The notes beneath the pieces are model-generated. The model ran no database searches. It saw nothing but the letters and a program-made list of their open reading frames with translations, and was not told where the DNA came from. Shown in pieces: positions 18,001-24,548 of a stretch of 64,000 bases of DNA. Source of the DNA: Vibrio splendidus (GTDB lineage: Bacteria; Pseudomonadota; Gammaproteobacteria; Enterobacterales; Vibrionaceae); the NCBI RefSeq assembly GCF_002873455.1, contig NZ_MCUN01000035.1, positions 1-64,000 of the forward strand, in the 5' to 3' direction. The translations under genes were made by a program, and so were the position numbers. How positions within the stretch are numbered: the stretch's first letter is position 1; every line of letters starts with the position of its first letter.

Positions 18001-18056
18001 TTAGAGCTTAGAGCTTAGAGCTTAGAGCTTAGAGCTTAGAGCTTATTGCTTAGAAC
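18001..18056 (+). repeat. Heptanucleotide tandem repeat (TTAGAGC)n
   Basis: Six perfect copies of TTAGAGC from 18001 to 18042, then two degenerate copies (TTATTGC, TTAGAAC). It lies in the 3' untranslated zone of the 125-aa gene, upstream of a shared terminator. Its length probably varies between strains. Confidence 0.9.
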
Positions 18057-18102
18057 ATATCGCTTAGATGCGAGCTCAAAGAATATTAAAAATCGCACAC
18101 GT

Positions 18103-18135
18103 AAAAAGGGCCTCAATAATGATGAGGCCCTTTTA
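18103..18135. terminator. Bidirectional terminator between the 125-aa gene and purC
   Basis: AAAAGGGCCTCA pairs with TGAGGCCCTTTT around a 7-nt loop, with A and T runs on both sides. It serves the plus-strand gene and purC on the minus strand. Confidence 0.88.
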
Positions 18136-18182
18136 GTATCTGGAACTTGTGTTTAGAAGCTTTTTAGCCTTCTAGAATGCAA

Positions 18183-19286
18183 TCAGTCAACTAGACCATA
18201 GTCAGCACGCAGTACATCGATGATTTCTTGCTTAGGATTCTCGCTCAGTACGATCTCTGCACCTGTGATTTTCGCTGCGATATCAAGATAAGTACGAGAC
18301 AGAGACATCAGTGAATCAAGAGGCAGCTCATTGTCACGAGCTAATGCTTCACGTTCTGGCATGCGTTCTTTGTTCAAAAGAATGTCGGCATCAGGGAAGT
18401 AGTTAAGCAAGAACTGACGGAAACCCTCTTTAGAGTTTTCAACGATGTTGCCTTTGTCGTATTCCTGAGTATCCCAAATGCGAGATGAATCTGGCGTGCC
18501 CACTTCATCCATGTAGATCAGCTTTTCTTTACCTTGAGCATCGTTGACGTAACCAAATTCAAACTTTGTATCCACAAAGGTTTGGTCGACTTTCGCGAGT
18601 GCTTGGCTGATAACGTTGAAGCCTTCTTTTAGCAACTTCTCGTAGTGCGCAATATCACTTGCTTGAGTAAAGTTGAACGCTGCGAAGTTATCTTCGATGT
18701 TGTTACGCGAGATGTTCACATCGTCAGCTTCTGGTACACCAGGAATTCCTTTCAAAATCCCTTTTGTCGAAGGCGTGATCAGTAGCTCTGGTAGCTTCTT
18801 GTCTTTCTCGAGGCCTTCAGGCATCTCGATACCACAGAATTCACGTTCGCCGTTTGCGTATGCACGCCACATTGAACCAGTAATGTATTGACGACAAATT
18901 GCTTCGATCATGACTGGGCGAGCTTTTTGTACAATCCATACAAACGGGTGAGGGATATCAAGAATATGACTGTCAGCAAGTCCGTTGTCTTTAAACAATT
19001 TGAACCAGTGGTTAGAGATAGCATTCAGAGCCGCTCCCTTACCTGGAACACCTTTAAGATTACCTTCACCACGCCAGATGCAATCAAATGCAGAGATACG
19101 GTCACTGATCACCATGATTGCTAAAGGCGCATCTGGTGCTACATCGTAGCCTTTCTCTTTGATTAGTCGTTGACTATCTTCTTCAGTTAACCAGTAGACT
19201 GAGCGAACTTTGCCACTGTGGACAGGTTTGTCAGTACGGATTGGTAGGTCATCATTTACGGCAAGAACTTGATCAGCAAGGCTCAT
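18183..19286 (-). CDS. purC: Phosphoribosylaminoimidazole-succinocarboxamide synthase (SAICAR synthase)
   Basis: Purine biosynthesis: joins CAIR and aspartate with ATP to give SAICAR. It is a 367-residue protein, the long bacterial form found in vibrios rather than the 237-residue E. coli type. Recognisable parts are HSGKVRSVYW (ATP loop), MVISDRISAFD, IPHPFVWIVQKARPVMIEAI, and LIYMDEVGTPDSSRIW. The ATG at 19286 has AGGAA 7 nt upstream. A TATAAT box (minus strand, about 19353-19358) and a PurR-box match lie upstream, so it is probably repressed by PurR when purines are plentiful. Confidence 0.95.
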   Translation of the reverse strand: MSLADQVLAVNDDLPIRTDKPVHSGKVRSVYWLTEEDSQRLIKEKGYDVAPDAPLAIMVISDRISAFDCIWRGEGNLKGVPGKGAALNAISNHWFKLFKDNGLADSHILDIPHPFVWIVQKARPVMIEAICRQYITGSMWRAYANGEREFCGIEMPEGLEKDKKLPELLITPSTKGILKGIPGVPEADDVNISRNNIEDNFAAFNFTQASDIAHYEKLLKEGFNVISQALAKVDQTFVDTKFEFGYVNDAQGKEKLIYMDEVGTPDSSRIWDTQEYDKGNIVENSKEGFRQFLLNYFPDADILLNKERMPEREALARDNELPLDSLMSLSRTYLDIAAKITGAEIVLSENPKQEIIDVLRADYGLVD

Positions 19287-19386
19287 TTAGACATTCCTAT
19301 CTTTTATCAAACGTCATACAGAGAAGTGCGGTGTGCACATGATTAGACGGGCATTATACTCAATCTACTATTTCCTTCCAGATAAA

Positions 19387-19402
19387 AAGCAAACGATTGC
19401 TA
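19387..19402 (-). promoter_or_regulatory. PurR operator (PUR box) upstream of purC
   Basis: The 16-mer AAGCAAACGATTGCTA matches the core of the PUR-box consensus (ACGCAAACGTTTGCGT) through GCAAACG-TTGC. It lies about 100 nt before the purC start and about 30 nt upstream of the TATAAT box. Confidence 0.75.
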
Positions 19403-19421
19403 AATCTATTGTTTAAATAAA

Positions 19422-19470
19422 AACCCCCGCCTAACAATTCGCCAAAAAATAGGCGAATCGTAGGGCAGGG
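19422..19470 (-). terminator. Strong hairpin terminator of the sulA-like gene
   Basis: On the minus strand a long stem (CCCCTGCCCTACGATTCGCC against an imperfect complement ending GGCGGGGG) is followed by TTTTTATTT. It lies about 130 nt after the stop codon of the sulA-like gene. Confidence 0.75.
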
Positions 19471-19597
19471 GAAGGCAGTATATTTGGACTGTGTTTTGGA
19501 GCTATGCTGTTAAGTTAACTTAAGTTTGTTAGCTAAAAGATTAAGCTATGTGTATGGGCTATGTTTTTGAGCCAACAATGTTATTAAGCAAGGTGGC

Positions 19598-20005
19598 TTA
19601 GTGAATACGCTCTGAATTCGCATCCATAAAGAAGACTTCACACTGAAAGCGCATTCCTAATGTTCTTAGGTATTGCTGACTGAATTGATCAATCGATGCA
19701 CTTGCCACAATCGCACTCGCATTCTTAGAGCGAATGGCTTTCTCGACGGTTTCTACCTCAGTCATTTGATGAGAGGCTTTCATATGAATAACTCGGTCGC
19801 AGCAAACATTATGTTGCTTAAGCTGCTTAGCCGATGGTCTCGGTGTTTGAGCGGTAAACAGTAGCCACTGATGTTGGTTGGACAGCAACGCCATTCTTGC
19901 AAATAGCGCTTCCTCGTTTGAATTTTTGCTTTTACGAGAAACTGATGTAAATGCGCAGTGAACTAGCGGGCTAGAGTGTTGGGCTTTAACGTGTGCTTGA
20001 ATCAT
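19598..20005 (-). CDS. SulA-like SOS cell division inhibitor
   Basis: A 135-residue protein with SulA-like features. The phrase QWLLFTAQTPRPSAKQL, then HMKASHQM and TVEKAIRSKNASAIVAS, follows the order seen in E. coli SulA (WQLWLTPQQKLS, VMQISQLSP, TVESMVRALRTGNYSVVIG). SulA binds FtsZ and blocks septation during DNA damage. A LexA box sits 22-37 nt before the start codon, which strongly supports the assignment. The ATG at 20005 has AAGGA 7 nt upstream. It is shorter than E. coli SulA (169), mainly at the N-terminus and the C-terminal Lon-recognition tail. Sequence similarity is modest, so the name is not asserted as a gene symbol. Confidence 0.72.
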   Translation of the reverse strand: MIQAHVKAQHSSPLVHCAFTSVSRKSKNSNEEALFARMALLSNQHQWLLFTAQTPRPSAKQLKQHNVCCDRVIHMKASHQMTEVETVEKAIRSKNASAIVASASIDQFSQQYLRTLGMRFQCEVFFMDANSERIH

Positions 20006-20026
20006 TTTGCTGTCCTTATATACATG

Positions 20027-20042
20027 CTGTATGTGTATACAG
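20027..20042 (-). promoter_or_regulatory. LexA (SOS) box before the sulA-like gene
   Basis: CTGTATGTGTATACAG fits CTGT-N8-ACAG exactly. It lies 22 nt upstream of the start codon, where LexA would block the promoter. Confidence 0.85.
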
Positions 20043-20203
20043 TAGTTTTAGTTGCTTATAAGATCAAGCGTTTTTTGCGGGATTATTGGACGATTTTGTC
20101 TGGAGTTATAGGTGTAATGTTGTTAAGTTACTGAAATTATTTGATAAATTAAATTAGAATGAATTTGCGGTTTTGTCTCATAAGTTGAAAAAATGTGAGC
20201 TTT

Positions 20204-20254
20204 ATACAGGTGTATACAGTGGTTTTGACAGAAAAGTACTGTATACACCTGTAT
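20204..20254. repeat. 17-bp perfect inverted repeat
   Basis: ATACAGGTGTATACAGT (20204-20220) and its exact complement ACTGTATACACCTGTAT (20238-20254) are separated by 17 nt. The arms resemble SOS-box halves (ACAG, CTGT) but have no complete CTGT-N8-ACAG match. No T-run follows directly. Confidence 0.85.
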
Positions 20255-20281
20255 AGAAGATAGAAGATAGAAGATAGAAGA
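20254..20281 (+). repeat. Heptanucleotide tandem repeat (TAGAAGA)4
   Basis: Four perfect copies of TAGAAGA at 20254, 20261, 20268 and 20275, abutting the 17-bp inverted repeat. Confidence 0.85.
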
Positions 20282-20297
20282 TCTAAAACCACAGACA

Positions 20298-20325
20298 CAA
20301 AAAAAGCGCCTTAGGCGCTTTCTTA
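20298..20325 (-). terminator. Terminator of the small zinc-ribbon gene
   Basis: On the minus strand AAAGCGCC-TAA-GGCGCTTT is followed by TTTT, about 20 nt past the stop codon at 20343. Confidence 0.85.
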
Positions 20326-20342
20326 TATTTCAACGGTGTTGC

Positions 20343-20531
20343 TTATCTCAATGTCGCTTGGGAGAGTTTTGCTCTCATTTCCATTTCACCAATATTGAAC
20401 TGGCGAACATCAATGGTTGCAATATCATTGCACTCTTTACATGCATGATGACACTTACCATCTAGGTAGTCGTGCTTTTTAACTAGGCTTGGCTTTTTGC
20501 ACCAATCACAAACGCCTTCTATTGTGAACAT
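20343..20531 (-). CDS. Small Cys-rich (zinc-ribbon-like) protein, 62 aa
   Basis: A 62-residue protein with C8-x2-C11 and C27, C31-x2-C34 plus nearby histidines (KCHHACKEC), which looks like a structural zinc site. No named family is recognised. The ATG at 20531 follows a strong GAGGAG. A short inverted repeat (CACCTG / CAGGTG, 20542-20560) lies directly upstream of that site and could affect translation or bind a regulator. It has its own terminator. Confidence 0.7.
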   Translation of the reverse strand: MFTIEGVCDWCKKPSLVKKHDYLDGKCHHACKECNDIATIDVRQFNIGEMEMRAKLSQATLR

Positions 20532-20696
20532 ATTCTCTCCTCACCTGTTTAAGTCAGGTGTATTTTCGGCGCAAATTATGACACAAGTAAGACCCATTAG
20601 TTAATAGTTTGTTACCCGTTTTTGAGAGGGGGATCGATTGCAACACTAATAAAATCGATATCTTTGCGACCTTGCAAATTTAATATGTGTAGTTGT

Positions 20697-21776
20697 TTAC
20701 GGTTTTGTAACATTTTGTAAAATGGTTTTTAGCGCATTGTTCAAACGTTTCATTTCTTCGTCACATCCGTGACCATCTGGATGGTAGATCTTTGATAATT
20801 GTTTGTATCGTATCTTGATGCTTTTCTGGTCCGGAATTGAGCTAGGCGTGTAGCCAAATAGCGCACAAGCTACCTGAAAATTGTTCAAGCTCTTGTTGTT
20901 TTTCTGCTTCTTCAGTTCGTTATAGATAGTCTGAAGTTGGCGCTTTTGCTGCTTAATGGTGAAGTCTTTCGCGCTAAGTTGCGCTTCAAGTGTCTGCTGT
21001 TGCTGATTTAACTCACCAGACTTCAGAATCTGTCGCTTTCGCGATACAACCAGAGTCGCGCTGATACTCACGATTGCAATTAAAACGGCCAGTACTGCGC
21101 CGATCATATAGTCAGAGTTTGTTAGGTTAGAACGTGTTGCTTGGTCTCTAGCAGTTAGTGCCAAAGGGGAGGTACTTGGTTGATTCGTATTGGCTTCTGC
21201 ACTGACGTTGTCATTGAGCTGCTCAATCGAAGAGATCTGCTTGGCGCGTTGTTGGTTAAATTGTGCTTCCAGAACGCGATTGTAACCATCTTCTGCATCA
21301 GGGTTGTCTTTTAGGGCCGCTTCATACCATAGCTGTGCTGCATCTAATGGTAGGAGTAGATCTTTCTCAAGCGAGGACTCATAGATCTTTGCGACCTCAA
21401 CTGAGGCGCGTTTGTTACCTTGCAATGCTGATTTGATAAACCATTCTAAAGCTAGCTTGTTGCTTTGCTCTACACCTGCCCCAGATAAATACAATTCAGC
21501 CAGCCTAAATTGCGCATTTGCATTGCCGTTATCCGCTGATTGCGAGTACCAGTAGAAGGCCTCATCAGTGCTTTTAGTTACGTCAGTACCCAGTTCATAC
21601 GTTTGGGCTAATTGATACTGAGAATCAGGGTCTTGAGGTTGTGACTTCAGTGAAAACTCATCACTGCTTTGTGCTTGAACGAAATGTGGGGCGAACAATT
21701 GTATCGTGGAAAAGACGAGGGTCAGAAATAGAGTTCTAAGAAGTGACGATGACCAGAAGTTGGATAAGATAAGCAA
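20697..21776 (-). CDS. Sel1-repeat / transmembrane / C-terminal J-domain protein
   Basis: A 359-residue protein with an uncommon layout. An N-terminal signal-like segment (LLRTLFLTLVFSTIQLFAP, then VQAQSS) is followed by about three Sel1 repeats (residues 50-165: AFYWYSQSADNGNANAQF, ALEWFIKSALQGN, AQLWYEAALKDNPDAEDGY), a low-complexity linker, one transmembrane helix (about 222-243), a Gln-rich coiled coil (250-295) and a J domain at the C-terminus with the diagnostic HPD in IYHPDGHG. Sel1 repeats would be periplasmic and the J domain cytoplasmic, where it could recruit DnaK. The only start codon available is a TTG at 21776, without a good ribosome-binding site. Function unknown. Confidence 0.78.
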   Translation of the reverse strand: MLILSNFWSSSLLRTLFLTLVFSTIQLFAPHFVQAQSSDEFSLKSQPQDPDSQYQLAQTYELGTDVTKSTDEAFYWYSQSADNGNANAQFRLAELYLSGAGVEQSNKLALEWFIKSALQGNKRASVEVAKIYESSLEKDLLLPLDAAQLWYEAALKDNPDAEDGYNRVLEAQFNQQRAKQISSIEQLNDNVSAEANTNQPSTSPLALTARDQATRSNLTNSDYMIGAVLAVLIAIVSISATLVVSRKRQILKSGELNQQQQTLEAQLSAKDFTIKQQKRQLQTIYNELKKQKNNKSLNNFQVACALFGYTPSSIPDQKSIKIRYKQLSKIYHPDGHGCDEEMKRLNNALKTILQNVTKP

Positions 21777-21933
21777 AAGATAAGTCTCGTAAAAAAGCCC
21801 AGTGCCGATGTATCAGTGTTAATACGCTATGTGGTTGAATGTTAGATCGCACCGCTTAAAATAAGCCATACGATTAACAAGCAACTATATAGTGGTTAAT
21901 TCAATAGATAAAGGTAACTGGGCTTTAATCGTG

Positions 21934-22602
21934 CTACTTAAGCGGCAAGATTTGAATTTCTACGCGACGGTTACAAGCACGACCTTGAGACGTGTTGTTG
22001 TCACATAGAGGGTAACGTTCACCGTTACCACGAGCAATGGCACGGCCTGCTGCAACGTCTTGAGAGAGCAAGAATGCACGAACAGATTCAGCACGACGCT
22101 CAGAAAGGATTTGGTTAGACGACTCGCTACCAGTGCTGTCAGTGTGACCGTCGATCACTAGGCTGGTGTCTGGGTATTCAACTAAGATACGAGCAACGCC
22201 GCGTAGTGTGTTGTGGATACTAGACTTTAAAGCGTAAGAGCTTGAATCAAAACCAATGCCGTTTTCTAGGCGAAGTAGAAGCTGGTTCTCACCAACACGT
22301 TCAACTTGGACACCAGAGTTCATAAGCTCTTCACGAAGTGCCGCTTCTTGTTGGTCGAAGTAGTAACCGATACCACCACCAACTGCAGCACCACCAGCAG
22401 CACCGATGAGTGCACGTTTGCGACGATCTTTAGAGTCGTCACCAGTAGCAACACCAGCAACGGCACCAGCGATTGCACCAATTAGAGCGCCTTGAGTTGC
22501 AGAGTTAGTCTCAGATTCGCCTGTTGTCGCATTTTGGCGTTGAGTTGCCTGACAACCCGTTAGAGCGACAGTAAGCGTTAGGGCTAGTGTGATTTTTTTC
22601 AA
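21934..22602 (-). CDS. OmpA-family lipoprotein (YiaD-like)
   Basis: A 222-residue outer-membrane lipoprotein. The signal peptide ends in a lipobox, LTGC at residues 14-17. Next comes a glycine-zipper region (GALIGAIAGAVAGVATG and GAAGGAAVGGGIGYYFD), which may span or insert into membrane, then an OmpA-like peptidoglycan-binding domain (about 110-222) with DGHTDSTGS and NQILSERRAESVRAFL. It is expected to tether the outer membrane to the cell wall. It lies downstream of other minus-strand genes but is spaced from them by more than 100 nt. Confidence 0.9.
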   Translation of the reverse strand: MKKITLALTLTVALTGCQATQRQNATTGESETNSATQGALIGAIAGAVAGVATGDDSKDRRKRALIGAAGGAAVGGGIGYYFDQQEAALREELMNSGVQVERVGENQLLLRLENGIGFDSSSYALKSSIHNTLRGVARILVEYPDTSLVIDGHTDSTGSESSNQILSERRAESVRAFLLSQDVAAGRAIARGNGERYPLCDNNTSQGRACNRRVEIQILPLK

Positions 22603-22744
22603 CGTATTTCTCCATCATGTACTTCTGTCAAACGCATGGATTGCGAATGACAAACATATAGTCCTATAAGTATTATTGATGGTTTTAACAATGTGCTGAG
22701 GAAATGTAAAGAGCAGGCATTATGATTTAGCTAAATGACATGCT

Positions 22745-23434
22745 CTACGATTTAGTGATTTTTTTAACTGCTTGAGTTCCGCCAACTGGGCGATTTACCG
22801 AAAGCTTACGACCTTTCTTCAAACCAACTTCATAGTCAGCGGTGAGGTTTTTCATCGCTTCTCTGAGTTGTTGTTTGAAAGTTTCACGGTCAATATTTTC
22901 AAATTCTTTATCAATGTAGTTATTGATTTTATTGTTTGATTCGTCGTCCGGGGTAATGGTTGGCAACTTTTCAAGCGCTCCTTCTACCCAACCAGAGACG
23001 TAAGAATTCACACGACGAGTGACTTCGAGAGTTCCTGTACCAGAGCCTGCAAAGCTGTTTCTGAATTGACCGGTATGCTCGTTCAATTCGCGATAAATGA
23101 TATCGAAAGCAAAGGCAGCAAAGATCGCTCGATCGGCTTCACCAATGAACTCCACACGCTTAAGGCCTTTGTGGTTCAGTAATACGGCTTCTACGCCAAA
23201 CTTGGTGTTAATTCCGCGAATAACACGCAGCAGTGTAGAGCTGATATTTGCAGGTAACAGATGACTGGACTGAGTTTTTCCCATCTTGATAAATTCAATA
23301 TCGTCTTTCTCGAGACCATATTTCAGCATCAAGTTATGCGCCATTTTTATCGCATTGGCCGCTTCATTGACGTTCGCAGAGTTTCCAAGCTCAAGACACT
23401 TGGCAATTTTCTTTAGGGCTTTTTTCTTATCCAT
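22745..23434 (-). CDS. DUF2786 domain-containing protein
   Basis: A 229-residue protein of the DUF2786 family. The N-terminal motif of the family is present: KKIAKCLELGNSANVNEAANAI, followed by AHNLMLKYGL. The central part (EFIGEADRAIFAAFAFDIIYREL) is also typical. The basic C-terminus (KKGRKLSVNRP) may bind nucleic acid. The family's function is not known; members often occur in phages and in vibrio chromosomes. Confidence 0.85.
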   Translation of the reverse strand: MDKKKALKKIAKCLELGNSANVNEAANAIKMAHNLMLKYGLEKDDIEFIKMGKTQSSHLLPANISSTLLRVIRGINTKFGVEAVLLNHKGLKRVEFIGEADRAIFAAFAFDIIYRELNEHTGQFRNSFAGSGTGTLEVTRRVNSYVSGWVEGALEKLPTITPDDESNNKINNYIDKEFENIDRETFKQQLREAMKNLTADYEVGLKKGRKLSVNRPVGGTQAVKKITKS

Positions 23435-23642
23435 CGACTACTTAATCATTACCGCAAATTTTGAAAAGTCCGACATTTTACATGTTTTGGCAGGTAACAG
23501 CAAAGTCAAAAGTCATTTGTTATTACGCGGTGAGCGATTATAAAGGATAGAAGAGACGGCTTTTGGGTAATACAAAAACGCCATCAAGAGTATTGACGGC
23601 GTTAGTGACATGATTTTTCAGAATGACTAGAGCTTTAGGGCA

Positions 23643-24326
23643 CTAGATTCCTAGTTCATCGAGTAGATCGGCTGCAGAGTCATTGCTTGAGCTTTGTGCT
23701 GGCTTATTCGCTTCCTGCATTTTTTTCTGAGTTGCCTCAAGGATACTGTCTGGACATTCGTCTTCAGCGATCTCAAATTCTTCCAATTGGATGAATTCTG
23801 TCTTATCCATTGCAAGCTCTAGGTAGAAGATGTTGTTATTTGCAGTCGAGAAAGTCACACGGCGAGCTTGTGGGCGATCTAGATTTGTATCAACAGAAAG
23901 ATTCACTTGCTTGTTGAGTGCCAGCATCTTCGGTTGGTTCTGTGTGATGTTGGTTTGCAGTTCTTTACGGATCTTATTAGTGAAATCACCAACTAACTGG
24001 TTCATTAGCTCGCCCAAAACATCACCCACTTCATCTGAAGTGTGCAGTACGGCCAACTCATCTTCTGGCATCCCCATGTTACGCATGTAATTAGTGTAGA
24101 TCTCTAGCGCGGCTTTAGACGTAAAATTGATGACAACAAGACCAGAAAAGCCACCGTCAAATAAGACGAAACAACCAAAGTCCGGCTTCAGACTTGTCTT
24201 GTTGATCTTTTGAACCATAGCTGAATAGGACACCTGAGAAGCCGTCGCTGAAGTGAGTACGCTTGAGACTGATTGGCATAGCTTAAGAAGAATATCTTCA
24301 GTTGTGACTGTTTTGTTTTTTTTCAT
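23643..24326 (-). CDS. DUF3334 protein, CheX-like phosphatase fold with CheZ-like C-terminal tail
   Basis: A 227-residue protein of the DUF3334 family. The central segment DEVGDVLGELMNQLVGDF resembles the E-x2-N active helix of CheC/CheX/FliY phosphatases (an acidic residue, then Asn at MNQ), and GGFSGLVVINF resembles the preceding CheX strand. The last residues, SAADLLDELGI, closely resemble the C-terminal CheY-binding peptide of E. coli CheZ (VDDLLDSLGF), joined through a flexible Ser/Asn-rich linker. I infer a response-regulator phosphatase that docks a CheY-like receiver by its tail. It starts at the ATG at 24326. No chemotaxis gene is adjacent. Confidence 0.75.
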   Translation of the reverse strand: MKKNKTVTTEDILLKLCQSVSSVLTSATASQVSYSAMVQKINKTSLKPDFGCFVLFDGGFSGLVVINFTSKAALEIYTNYMRNMGMPEDELAVLHTSDEVGDVLGELMNQLVGDFTNKIRKELQTNITQNQPKMLALNKQVNLSVDTNLDRPQARRVTFSTANNNIFYLELAMDKTEFIQLEEFEIAEDECPDSILEATQKKMQEANKPAQSSSNDSAADLLDELGI

Positions 24327-24548
24327 TGTGATGCGCTCATGGAGATGTCTTTAACAAAATGTTATTCAGTATATTGTTACTGAATCAAGACGAAAGTGAC
24401 TATTTCTCCATTCTTGCATTGAGATTCTGATTTGATCACCTTTTTATATGATCTTAATAGTAGTAAAGTGACGAAATTCAAAGAAAATTACTAAAAATCC
24501 CAGATAACCCAATGCTGATAGGATCAGCGAAGTAGGGGCAGGAAGCAA

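Larger units (their letters stand above)
19287..19597. other. Intergenic region between purC and the sulA-like gene
   Basis: Holds the purC promoter and PUR box on the right of purC, then the terminator of the sulA-like gene. From about 19480 to 19597 nothing recognisable was seen. Confidence 0.5.
20006..20342. other. Intergenic region with SOS promoter, inverted repeat and simple repeat
   Basis: From left to right: sulA-like promoter with LexA box, AT-rich DNA, the 17-bp inverted repeat, the TAGAAGA array, and the terminator of the small zinc-ribbon gene. No further gene is seen. Confidence 0.6.

Noticed and set aside
19422..19470. GCCTAAC-type text in a hairpin resembling an integron attC core.
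   Set aside because: The second arm reads GTAGGGC and lacks the GTT core needed opposite the AAC, the loop is very short, and a T-run follows; a terminator explains it better.
20204..20254. Second LexA box within the 17-bp inverted repeat.
   Set aside because: The spacing does not give CTGT-N8-ACAG on either strand.
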